Assembly: GCA_028290705.1 (NCBI GenBank)
Contig: JAQGJH010000020.1
Coordinates: 1-48,821, forward strand
Origin: Hyphomicrobiales bacterium
Lineage (GTDB): Bacteria; Pseudomonadota; Alphaproteobacteria; Rhizobiales; Beijerinckiaceae
Direction: 5' to 3'
DNA: 48,821 bases
Shown: one piece after another, positions 20,180-27,273 of the stretch
Layout of the letters: every line of letters begins with the position of its first letter
Numbering within the stretch: position 1 is the first letter of the stretch
Translations under genes and position numbers: made by a program
Notes under the pieces: generated by a model
What the model was told of the DNA's origin: nothing
The model's input: the letters and a program-made list of their open reading frames with translations, nothing else
Database searches by the model: none

Positions 20180-20863
20180 CTAGCGCCGGACCTCCGGCTT
20201 GATGGCGAGCCAGATCATATGCCGTGCGCCACGCCGTCCGGCGTGCGCCTTCACACGCACCTCCTCGACGGAAAAACCTGCCTTTTCCAATCGTTTCGCG
20301 AACTTCTCATCCGGCCCGGACGACCAGACCGCCAGCACGCCACCGGGTTTCAGGGCGGCCTTTGCCTGGCCGAGCCCGCTCCACGCATAAAGCCGATCAT
20401 TGGCTGCCTGAGTCAGTCCCTCCGGTCCATTGTCGACGTCGAGGAGGATCGCGTCATAGGCCGATGGCTTGGCCACGATGGACCCGCGAACGTCTTCGAC
20501 CCGGATGCTGACGCGGCGATCGGCAAGGCAGTTCTCAAAGATTTCCGCCATGGGCCCGCGCGCCCAATCGACCACCGCCTGCGCCAGTTCAGCGACGACG
20601 ATCTCGGTCGACTGGTCGAAGGCTTGGAGCGCCGCCCGCAGCGTGAAGCCCATCCCCAGCCCCCCGATCAGCACGCGCGTTCTGGCCCTCCCCTCCAGCC
20701 GTGCCGCCGTGAGGGTGGCGAGCGCCTCCTCCGACCCGCTGAGGCGGCTGTTCATCAGTTCGTGCTGGCCGAGCCTGATCGAAAATTCCTGCCCGCGGCG
20801 CATCAGCCGCAGTTCGCCGCCGCCCGGGATCATGGCCTTGTCGAGATGCACCCAGGGAATCAA
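20180..20863 (-). CDS. spermidine synthase-like methyltransferase-fold protein
   Basis: The 227-residue protein has a Rossmann core like spermidine synthases: RVLIGGLGMGFTLRAALQA, then EIVVAELAQAVVDWARGP and DAILLDVDNGPEGLT. Family members with this layout are annotated as spermidine synthases, but an aminopropyl activity is unproven. I chose the TTG at 20863, giving MIPWVHLDKAMIPGGGELRL, because a GAGG site sits 7-8 bases upstream and this N-terminus fits the fold; an ATG 39 codons further upstream at 20980 is possible but yields a poor leader. The gene diverges from the ExoD-like gene. Confidence 0.75.
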   Translation of the reverse strand: MIPWVHLDKAMIPGGGELRLMRRGQEFSIRLGQHELMNSRLSGSEEALATLTAARLEGRARTRVLIGGLGMGFTLRAALQAFDQSTEIVVAELAQAVVDWARGPMAEIFENCLADRRVSIRVEDVRGSIVAKPSAYDAILLDVDNGPEGLTQAANDRLYAWSGLGQAKAALKPGGVLAVWSSGPDEKFAKRLEKAGFSVEEVRVKAHAGRRGARHMIWLAIKPEVRR

Positions 20864-20995
20864 ATCATGTCCTCGTCGCCGGAGTGAAGCCCCGACCGTA
20901 CCTAGCACGCACACAGGTGGGCGCCACACCGGTCGGTCCGTGGACCGGCAGGATAGCCGTTTGGAACCCGGCTCCGCCAATTCCGTTCAAGATGC

Positions 20996-21589
20996 GTGAG
21001 CAACGAACCTAAAAGCATCGGCGACATTCTCGACCGCCTCGAAGAGACTGCAGGCGGCGCCAGCAAGGTGTCGTTCGGTCAGATCGTCGAATCGCTCGGC
21101 CACCGGAGCCAGGGCCCGTTCCTGATCGTGCCGGCCCTGCTGGAAATATCTCCGATCGGCTCGATTCCGGGTGTACCCACCGTACTGGCGGCCATCGTCA
21201 TTCTGTTTGCCGCCCAGATCATGTTCGGGCGCAAGCACGTCTGGCTGCCGCAATTCGTGGCCTCGCGCGGATTGTCCGCCGAGAAGATCCGCAAGGGCGT
21301 CGAGAAGCTTCGGCCGATCGCGGAACGCGTCGACCGCTGGTTCCACGGGCGCGTTGCCTGGCTGACTGGAAAACCGTTCGTCTCGATCGCGGCGGCAGCC
21401 TGCATCCTGCTGGCTTTGAGCGTGCCGCCGCTCGAGATCCTGCCCTTCGCCAGCACGGCGCCCATGGCTGCCATCGCGGCCTTCGGTCTGGCCCTGCTGG
21501 TGCGTGATGGCGTCCTGATGATTGCGGCCGGTCTGCTCGCGGCACTCGCGGTGGCGTTCAGCCTCGGCATCGTCAGCTGGACGCTGTAA
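20996..21589 (+). CDS. exopolysaccharide synthesis protein ExoD family
   Basis: The 197-residue membrane protein belongs to the ExoD family, first linked to exopolysaccharide production and alkali tolerance in Rhizobium. It has an N-terminal cytosolic helix region (SIGDILDRLEE), the conserved GPFLIVPALLEISPIGSIPGV block (glycine-proline rich, near residues 40-60), and about four membrane segments (around 55-75, 130-150, 152-170, 172-192). The start is GTG at 20996 with no strong ribosome-binding site. It is a single-gene unit; a perfect 11-bp inverted repeat follows its stop. Confidence 0.88.
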   Translation: MSNEPKSIGDILDRLEETAGGASKVSFGQIVESLGHRSQGPFLIVPALLEISPIGSIPGVPTVLAAIVILFAAQIMFGRKHVWLPQFVASRGLSAEKIRKGVEKLRPIAERVDRWFHGRVAWLTGKPFVSIAAAACILLALSVPPLEILPFASTAPMAAIAAFGLALLVRDGVLMIAAGLLAALAVAFSLGIVSWTL

Positions 21590-21615
21590 GGGCGCGCCGG
21601 ACGACCGGCGCGCCC
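21590..21615. terminator. perfect inverted repeat between two convergent genes
   Basis: GGGCGCGCCGG (21590-21600) and CCGGCGCGCCC (21605-21615) form an 11-pair stem with the loop ACGA, right after the ExoD stop and 10 bp before the substrate-binding gene stop on the other strand. It could serve both genes. There is no T-run on either side, so it would be a strong hairpin of the non-canonical kind. Confidence 0.5.
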
Positions 21616-21624
21616 TCGAGCCGA

Positions 21625-22599
21625 CTACTTCTTGGCCGGCGGGATCTGGATCAGTTCGGCGATCTGTTCCTTGGTGAGCGGCGCCGGCAGATACTTGAAC
21701 GCGACGGCATCCTGGCCGATCTTGTCCAGACCAATGATCCGGTCCGGCTCGACGGCTGCGCGGGGGAAGAAGTCATCCCGCGAACGCTTTGCGAGTTCAG
21801 GCGTGATCTTCAACCAGTCAGCATAGACTTTGATCGCCTCCGGGTCCTTGTACATGTACTCGATCGTGTCGCGATAAGCCTGCATGTAGCGGGTGATCAC
21901 GTCACCACGATTCTTGAGCGTGTTGACGTTGGACGCCAGGACCCGGACCGTCTGGTCCTTGAACGACGTGTCGTTTCCGGAGGCGAGCAGCCGGATTTTT
22001 TTCTGGTCGATCATCTCGATGCCGAAGGGCGGCGCAGCCCAGCCGATGTCGACCTGCCCCGACATCACCTGCGTCAGGCTGGACGGAGGTGAACCGGTCG
22101 CGACCGGCTTCGCCTTCAATCCCTTTTCGCTGATGAAGGCATTGACGATGCCCTGCGTGGAGGAGCCCGCGGTTGAATAGGAGATCGTCCGACCTTCGGT
22201 ATCGGTCAGCGACTTGATCGGCGAGTCCGCCCGGACGTACCAGAACAGATCCTGCGCACCCGTGCTCTCGGCCCCGATGATGCGGATCGGCGCGCCCTTG
22301 GCGAAGGCGCTCATGGCTCCCAACGTGCCGATCGCGACGCCGACGTCGACCGCGCCGCTGATCACCGCCTGCTGGGTTTCGCCGCTCCCCTGCGTGTAGA
22401 GAATCTCGAGTTCCAGTCCGTGCTTTTTGAAAATGCCGGCGCGGCTCCCGACTTCGGACACGGACGTATCCCAGTTACCGCGCTGACCCGCCGCGACCTT
22501 GACCTTATCTTGAGCAAAAGCCGCCTGCGCGGCCAAGAGCTGCGTCGAGAGAAGCAGCATTCCCGTCACGGCAGCGCGACGGCTGAATGTAGCAAGCAT
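21625..22599 (-). CDS. ABC transporter substrate-binding protein (SsuA/TauA/NMT1-like)
   Basis: The 324-residue protein has a signal peptide (MLATFSRRAAVTGMLLLSTQ then AQAAFAQ) and a two-lobe periplasmic binding fold of the NMT1/THI5-like group, with VAAGQRGNWDTSVSEVG, GSGETQQAVISGAVDVGVA and STAGSSTQGIVNAFI. Family members bind sulfonates, taurine, nitrate, or pyrimidine-like compounds. No permease or ATPase for it lies nearby, so its ligand and partner are unknown. ATG 22599 has GGGAG upstream. It is alone between the ExoD-like gene and the ABC/methyltransferase unit. Confidence 0.85.
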   Translation of the reverse strand: MLATFSRRAAVTGMLLLSTQLLAAQAAFAQDKVKVAAGQRGNWDTSVSEVGSRAGIFKKHGLELEILYTQGSGETQQAVISGAVDVGVAIGTLGAMSAFAKGAPIRIIGAESTGAQDLFWYVRADSPIKSLTDTEGRTISYSTAGSSTQGIVNAFISEKGLKAKPVATGSPPSSLTQVMSGQVDIGWAAPPFGIEMIDQKKIRLLASGNDTSFKDQTVRVLASNVNTLKNRGDVITRYMQAYRDTIEYMYKDPEAIKVYADWLKITPELAKRSRDDFFPRAAVEPDRIIGLDKIGQDAVAFKYLPAPLTKEQIAELIQIPPAKK

Positions 22600-22717
22600 G
22601 GCGTTACTCCCATCAATCTGGCACGCCGCTTTTACGCGGTCTGAGCATATCTTCGCGTGAGATCCACGAAAAAGCCAGCGCCTTGCGGAAGGGTGCGATG
22701 CTGCATCCGCGAAGGCC

Positions 22718-22740
22718 GGTGAAGGACTGAGCCCCTCACC
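22718..22740 (-). terminator. weak hairpin downstream of the methyltransferase-like gene
   Basis: GGTGAAGG (22718-22725) and CCCTCACC (22733-22740) pair over eight bases, one of them G-U when read on the minus strand, with a seven-base loop, 70 bases past the stop of the 194-residue gene. No T-run follows. Confidence 0.25.
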
Positions 22741-22809
22741 GCTTCAGCCGAGCGCCTTCCTCAGCGTTGAGATGAAGGCGCGCGGCATGGCTGGCTTCAC
22801 CTCGAACGA

Positions 22810-23394
22810 TCAAGCAGTCTTGCGATAGACCAACAAGGTCTCGGCGAGGCCGATCTTCTCCACCTTGCGGCTCTCCTCCCACTGGGCGATCACCTTCTCG
22901 GCCGTGTCGAAGGCGAAAGACTTCGTGTAGAAAATCACGTATCCGCCAGGCCGCGTCTTGTCGGTCAGCATCTCCAGAACCTGCAGATCCGTCAGTGCGC
23001 CATATTCGTCGTTGCGCTCGTTGCGAAATTCGCAGAGGTGGAACAGCGTCACGACGTCGAATTCGGGCAGAAGCCGCGGCTCGAGCTGGTAGATGTCGCC
23101 AAAGAAGCTCTTGTAGGTCTTCTCCACTTCCGGGCGATCGATGGCGAGCTTGACGAAAGCGTCGTATTCGCCCGGACTCGCCGTGATGGCGAGAACGCAA
23201 TTGTTGCTGCCATTTTCCGCCGTCCGAATGCCCACGATGTGATGGCTGCCTGTGCCGAAGTGGAAGATCGACGCGTTCTTGACGTCGTTCTTCTCGAGCC
23301 AGTCGCAGAAATGGACGTCGCATGGACATTCCTTGACGCGCAGATCCCAGATGGCGTCCCAAAAATGCAGCTTGCCCTTCTTATCCTCAGTCAT
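22810..23394 (-). CDS. methyltransferase-like protein of unknown function
   Basis: I do not recognise this 194-residue protein as a named family. The central part looks like a Rossmann-type methyltransferase: FHFGTGSHHIVG near residues 45-56 as a motif-I substitute, DIYQLEPRLLPEFDVVTLFH near 99-118 as motifs III-IV, and GGYVIFYTKSF near 150-160. The N-terminus has several charged residues and CPCDVHFCDW with three cysteines and a histidine, perhaps a metal site. The start codon overlaps the stop of the upstream ABC gene by 8 bp, so the two are translationally coupled and probably act together. Confidence 0.6.
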   Translation of the reverse strand: MTEDKKGKLHFWDAIWDLRVKECPCDVHFCDWLEKNDVKNASIFHFGTGSHHIVGIRTAENGSNNCVLAITASPGEYDAFVKLAIDRPEVEKTYKSFFGDIYQLEPRLLPEFDVVTLFHLCEFRNERNDEYGALTDLQVLEMLTDKTRPGGYVIFYTKSFAFDTAEKVIAQWEESRKVEKIGLAETLLVYRKTA

Positions 23395-25291
23395 GCTTCT
23401 CTCCGATCGTGAGTTTCTCGACGTTCGCCAACGAAGGCCTGCGCCGCGTTTCGTGGCGCGTCATGTCGCGCTCGACGAGCTGGACCGAACCAGCATCGTC
23501 CCGCACGAGCATGAAACGCCGCGTATGGTGCTGGGCGAGCGTGGATGCTCCCCCGACGGTGATGATCGTGGCGCTGGGCAGCTCACGCGCCAGCGCCTCG
23601 AACAGGATGATCTGCGTTGCGTCGTCGAACCCGGACAGCGCATCTTCGAGAACGACAATCTGTGGTTTCATGGCCAGAACCCGCGCAAAGGCGAGGCGCT
23701 GTTTCTCGCCGCCTGAAAGGGCCTGTTCCCAGCGCGCGCTTTCGTCGAGCCGGCGGGTGAGGTGCCCTGCCCCGCAGACGTGCAGCGCAGAAACGATGTC
23801 GCCGCGCGTGCGTGCTCCTGAGGGAAGCGGATAGATCAACGCATCTTCGAGCTTTCCGGCCGGCAGGATGGGAATGGCCGGCAGAAACACGAGCTGCCGA
23901 TCCGCCGGCATGAAGATGCGCCCCTCGCCCCATTGCCAGAGGCCCGCCATGGCCCGCACCAGAGTGCTCTTCCCGGTTCCCGGCTCGCCCGTCAGCCAGA
24001 CGCGATCGCCCGGCGCGAAGCTCGCCTCCGCGGATTCAATCACGACGCGACCGGACGCATCCGTCAGCCGCAACTCTTCGAGATGAACATGGGCGTCGGG
24101 GCTTGGCGTACGCTCCAGCATCGGCGCGGCGCCCGCAGCCGAGCGATCGGTTTCCTCGAACGCATCCACCAGTTCCACGACGCGCCGGGCCGAGGCGAAC
24201 CATTCCGCCAGCCGCCAATAATTGTCGACCAACCAGCCGATGGCGATCTGCACCTGCGCGAAGGCGGATGCCAGTTGCATCACCTCGCCGAGCGACAACT
24301 CGCCCGCCAGATATTTCGGCGCGGCCAGCACCAGCGGCACGACGGGCACCAGCGAACTGTTGGCGTTCATCAGCCACGTCACGCGCGCATGCTGCCGAAC
24401 GACGGAGAGCCAGTCGCGCACGAGCGCCGAATAGGTCTTGTCGAGCCGATCGCGTGCATTGCCTTCGCCCTGCGACAGCACGACCGCCTCGGCGTTTTCA
24501 CGCAGCCGGATCATCTCGAACCGGAAACGCGCCTCCGACTCGTTTTTGGCGGCCGCAGCGCCGGAGAGATGCCGGCCGACGATGGGCATGAAGGCCGAGA
24601 CGATGACGCCATACACGAGAGCGCCGACGACCATGAAGGCCGGCACCTGGATCTGGACGCCCCCGAGCCTGACGTCCAGCTCACCGCCCACGGTCCAAAG
24701 GATCACCACGAAGGTTGATGCCGAAAGAACGGCGGTGAAGAGCCCGATGGCGAAATCGACCAGCGGCTCGGTCGCCATGCGGACGTCGTCGGAAATTCGG
24801 TATTCCGGATTGGCCATGCCGGTCGGCGACACGACCATGCGGTAAAAACGCTGCCGGGCGATCCAGCGGTCGAGAAGGCGCGCGGTGCACCACTCGCGCC
24901 AGCGCACCTGGAGAGTTTCACGCGTGCGCACGATGCTGACGCCGACGGCCGCGATGCAGAAGATCAAAACGACGAACGCCAAAGCGGCAAACCCTGCTGA
25001 GGCCGCATCGTGCCGCTCCAGCGCGTCGAAAAACCAACGGTTCCAGCGATTGAGCGCGACGTCCACACCGAGTTTCAAGATCAGGCAGCCGGCCAGCCCG
25101 ATCGTGAGCCACCAAGCCATGCGGCTCGAGGGGCCGCTCCAAAACCCCGTCGTGAAGGCATTGAAGCTGCGGACGGTGGCCCGGTCGATCGTCGGGGATG
25201 ACTCAGCGGTTCCGGTGCCGAACGGATCGCTCACCAGACGTCGGGCCCCGGAAGGATGGCTGTGGCTTGGGCGCTCGGGAACATCCGCCAA
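23387..25291 (-). CDS. SbmA/YddA-type ABC transporter, fused permease and ATPase, with degenerate ATPase motifs
   Basis: The 634-residue protein has an N-terminal ABC_membrane_2 domain (about 60-370, several hydrophobic helices) like SbmA/BacA and YddA, then an ABC ATPase domain (about 410-610). Walker A is GEPGTGKST and the signature LSGGEKQRLAFAR is intact. Other sites are changed: the Q-loop reads FLPAIPILP (usually FLPQRPYLP), Walker B and catalytic base read VVLEDALSGFD (usually FLDEATSALD, so D and E are swapped) and the switch histidine of SVGHRSTL is replaced (TVGGASTL). ATP turnover may be low or absent. The start is a TTG at 25291, but a GTG 19 codons on is possible. It overlaps the methyltransferase-like gene by 8 bp. 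Confidence 0.85.
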   Translation of the reverse strand: MADVPERPSHSHPSGARRLVSDPFGTGTAESSPTIDRATVRSFNAFTTGFWSGPSSRMAWWLTIGLAGCLILKLGVDVALNRWNRWFFDALERHDAASAGFAALAFVVLIFCIAAVGVSIVRTRETLQVRWREWCTARLLDRWIARQRFYRMVVSPTGMANPEYRISDDVRMATEPLVDFAIGLFTAVLSASTFVVILWTVGGELDVRLGGVQIQVPAFMVVGALVYGVIVSAFMPIVGRHLSGAAAAKNESEARFRFEMIRLRENAEAVVLSQGEGNARDRLDKTYSALVRDWLSVVRQHARVTWLMNANSSLVPVVPLVLAAPKYLAGELSLGEVMQLASAFAQVQIAIGWLVDNYWRLAEWFASARRVVELVDAFEETDRSAAGAAPMLERTPSPDAHVHLEELRLTDASGRVVIESAEASFAPGDRVWLTGEPGTGKSTLVRAMAGLWQWGEGRIFMPADRQLVFLPAIPILPAGKLEDALIYPLPSGARTRGDIVSALHVCGAGHLTRRLDESARWEQALSGGEKQRLAFARVLAMKPQIVVLEDALSGFDDATQIILFEALARELPSATIITVGGASTLAQHHTRRFMLVRDDAGSVQLVERDMTRHETRRRPSLANVEKLTIGEKHD

Positions 25292-25294
25292 GAC

Positions 25295-25408
25295 TTAGCT
25301 TTTTGTGACGCAACGGGAAAGTCCCGAACTCCATGGGACCTCGGGCGGCAGGTCGAACGTACTCCCCAGGGCATTCTTCACCTTCTTCTCGGCCAAGGTT
25401 GTGATCAT
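25295..25408 (-). CDS. possible 37-residue leader ORF upstream of the ABC gene
   Basis: A short ORF opens with ATG at 25408, reads MITTLAEKKVKNALGS then FDLPPEVPWSSGLSR, and stops with TAA at 25295-25297. It is in the same frame as the ABC gene, whose TTG start at 25291 lies one codon beyond the stop. The codons are GC-rich in the third position and the peptide looks amphipathic, but there is no clear ribosome-binding site and I know of no match. It may be a leader peptide, a small protein, or chance. Confidence 0.3.
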   Translation of the reverse strand: MITTLAEKKVKNALGSTFDLPPEVPWSSGLSRCVTKS

Positions 25409-25581
25409 GGTACAAAGTCAGGCGGCTTGGGAAGCATCTAAAGGTCGGAGGCGCCTTCCTGGTGCCAACCCGGCGCGCTAGCCTGAATACGTAGAAGCAC
25501 GGTGAGCAGCCGGTAAAGCAAAGTCAAAGGTTGTGGTGTTCCTTGGCTTGATCGTTGCTTTGCTTCGTCGGGAACAAACAA

Positions 25582-25609
25582 TTGTTGATGGTGTCTCGCC
25601 TATTTTATT
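25582..25609 (+). promoter_or_regulatory. possible promoter of the KaiC-like gene
   Basis: TTGTTG (25582-25587) and TTTATT (25604-25609) are 16 bp apart and four of six bases of the second match a -10 consensus. A start site near 25616 would give a leader of about 120 bases holding the repeat and hairpin. Confidence 0.3.
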
Positions 25610-25636
25610 TTTGAACGTTGAAGTACGATCCGCGCG

Positions 25637-25670
25637 AAGCCGCGGTGGGCGGTTCGGCCAAGCCGCGGTG
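25637..25670. repeat. 11-bp direct repeat upstream of the KaiC-like gene
   Basis: AAGCCGCGGTG occurs at 25637-25647 and again at 25660-25670, a 23-bp period or about two helical turns, as expected for cooperative binding of a regulator. It lies 65-98 bp before the start codon. Confidence 0.35.
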
Positions 25671-25698
25671 CTCCTCGAGAATCCGCGCTAGCGTCGAA

Positions 25699-25727
25699 TT
25701 CCGGTTTCTCGTCTCAAACCGGGAATT
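25699..25727 (+). promoter_or_regulatory. hairpin covering the ribosome-binding region of the KaiC-like gene
   Basis: CCGGTTT (25701-25707) and AAACCGG (25716-25722) pair perfectly, with flanking TT and AA extending the stem across a bulge. The only Shine-Dalgarno-like bases before ATG 25735, GGGA at 25721-25724, lie in the 3' arm, so folding could limit translation. Confidence 0.35.
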
Positions 25728-25734
25728 TCATTAG

Positions 25735-27273
25735 ATGTCAGCAATGCTTCAGCCAGGCCACCCGCTCAGAAAGCCCGTCAAGCCGAGCGAAGTCGTACCT
25801 TCAGGCGTGAAGGGGCTGGATGCGGTGATCGGCGGCGGGTTCGCGAAGCATCGCGTCCACCTCATCGAGGGGGCGCCCGGATCCGGCAAGACCACGCTGG
25901 GAATTCAGTTCCTGATGGACGGCGTGTCGCGCGGCGAGCGAGCGCTCTACATCACCCTTTCCGAATCGAAGGTCGAGATTCTTTCGGTCGCCGACAGCCA
26001 CGGATGGTCGCTGGACGGGATCGACATTTTCGAACTCGTCCCCCCGGAACTCAGCCTCGATCCCGGACAGCGCCAGACCATCGTCTATTCGGCGGATCTC
26101 GAATTGGGCGAGACCGTCCAGGCCGTCCTGCGCGAAGTCGAGCGGGTGAAGCCCCAGCGGATCGTCTTCGACAGTCTGTCGGAAATTCGCCTGCTGGCCC
26201 AATCGTCGCTGCGCTACCGGCGGCAGGTTCTCGCACTGAAGCATTACTTCGCCCAGCATTCCTGCACCGTTCTTCTCCTCGACGATCTGACGTCGGAGGG
26301 CGACGACCTGAACCTTCACTCGATCAGCCATGGCGTCGTCCGCATGGAGCAGATCGCGGTGCAATACGGATCGGAACGCCGCCGCCTGCGGGTCTTCAAG
26401 ATGCGCGGTTCCAAGTTCCGCGGCGGCTTCCACGATTTCTCTATCCGGCGCGGCGGCATCGAAGTCTACCCTCGACTCGTTGCATCCGAACATCACCGGG
26501 ACTTCGACGACAGCGTTCCGGCAAGCGCCGGAGTCGAGGAATTCGACCAGATGCTCGGCGGCGGCTTCGATCGCGGGACGAGCACGCTGATCATGGGACC
26601 AGCCGGCAGCGGAAAATCGTCGCTTGCCTTTCAGATCATTTATGCGGCTCTCCAGCGCGGCGAGAAAGCCGTGGTCTTTTCCTTCGACGAAACGAGACGC
26701 ATTCTTCTGAAGCGCTGCAAGGGCATGGGCATCGACCTTCTGCCGTATCTCGAATCGGGCCTTTTGCGCCTTGACCAGATCGATCCAGCTGAGTTGTCGC
26801 CTGGCGAACTCGTGGGCCGCGTGCGCGCCGCCGTCGAGGATGGAGACGTACGCCTCGTCGCGCTCGACTCTCTGAGCGGCTTCCTCAATGCCATGCCTGA
26901 AGAACATTTCATGCTGCTGCAAATGCATGAATTGCTGACCTATCTCAATCAGCAGGGCGTCGTGACGCTCCTGCTTCTCGCGCAGCACGGACTGATTGGA
27001 CAGATGCAGTCGCCGGTCGACCTCACCTATCTGAGCGACGCGGTCCTGCTGCTTCGCTTCTTCGAAGCCCACGGCGCCATTCGTCATGCCATCTCGGTCA
27101 TCAAGAAGCGAACCGGCTCCCACGAGCGCAGCATCCGCGAGTACAGGATCAGCAACGACGGCGTTCGCATCGGCCCTGCGCTGACGCACTTTCGCGGCAT
27201 TCTCACGGGGGTGCCAAGTTTCGATGGTCCGCGCGAGAGCCTGATCGAGAACGCCAATGACGCGCAGCTCTGA
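25735..27273 (+). CDS. KaiC-like double-domain ATPase
   Basis: The 512-residue protein has two RecA-like KaiC domains. Domain 1 (about 15-245) has Walker A GAPGSGKTT and KMRGSKFRGGFHDF; domain 2 (about 260-495) has Walker A GPAGSGKSS, FSFDETRRIL and the DSLSGFL Walker B region. One of the two catalytic glutamates of each KaiC domain seems kept (LSESK; FDETR). In my manual alignment the KaiC autophosphorylation pair Ser431-Thr432 falls on Thr-Tyr (DLTYLSD). No kaiA or kaiB is nearby. The gene overlaps the histidine kinase gene by 17 bp, so the two form one unit. True circadian function is not implied; many proteobacterial KaiC homologues act in stress signalling. Confidence 0.88.
   Translation: MSAMLQPGHPLRKPVKPSEVVPSGVKGLDAVIGGGFAKHRVHLIEGAPGSGKTTLGIQFLMDGVSRGERALYITLSESKVEILSVADSHGWSLDGIDIFELVPPELSLDPGQRQTIVYSADLELGETVQAVLREVERVKPQRIVFDSLSEIRLLAQSSLRYRRQVLALKHYFAQHSCTVLLLDDLTSEGDDLNLHSISHGVVRMEQIAVQYGSERRRLRVFKMRGSKFRGGFHDFSIRRGGIEVYPRLVASEHHRDFDDSVPASAGVEEFDQMLGGGFDRGTSTLIMGPAGSGKSSLAFQIIYAALQRGEKAVVFSFDETRRILLKRCKGMGIDLLPYLESGLLRLDQIDPAELSPGELVGRVRAAVEDGDVRLVALDSLSGFLNAMPEEHFMLLQMHELLTYLNQQGVVTLLLLAQHGLIGQMQSPVDLTYLSDAVLLLRFFEAHGAIRHAISVIKKRTGSHERSIREYRISNDGVRIGPALTHFRGILTGVPSFDGPRESLIENANDAQL

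Larger units (their letters stand above)
25409..25734. other. intergenic region before the KaiC-like gene
   Basis: The 326 bases are lower in GC in the middle. They hold a TTGTTG / TTTATT promoter-like pair (25582-25609), a direct repeat AAGCCGCGGTG at 25637-25647 and 25660-25670, and a hairpin at 25699-25727 next to the KaiC-like start. No tRNA or other RNA gene was recognised. Confidence 0.45.

Noticed and set aside
25450-25468. A second sigma-54-like site (minus strand) before the ABC gene
   Set aside because: GG-N10-GC spacing holds, but the -12 element reads AGGC instead of TTGC and it is about 160 bp from the start codon.
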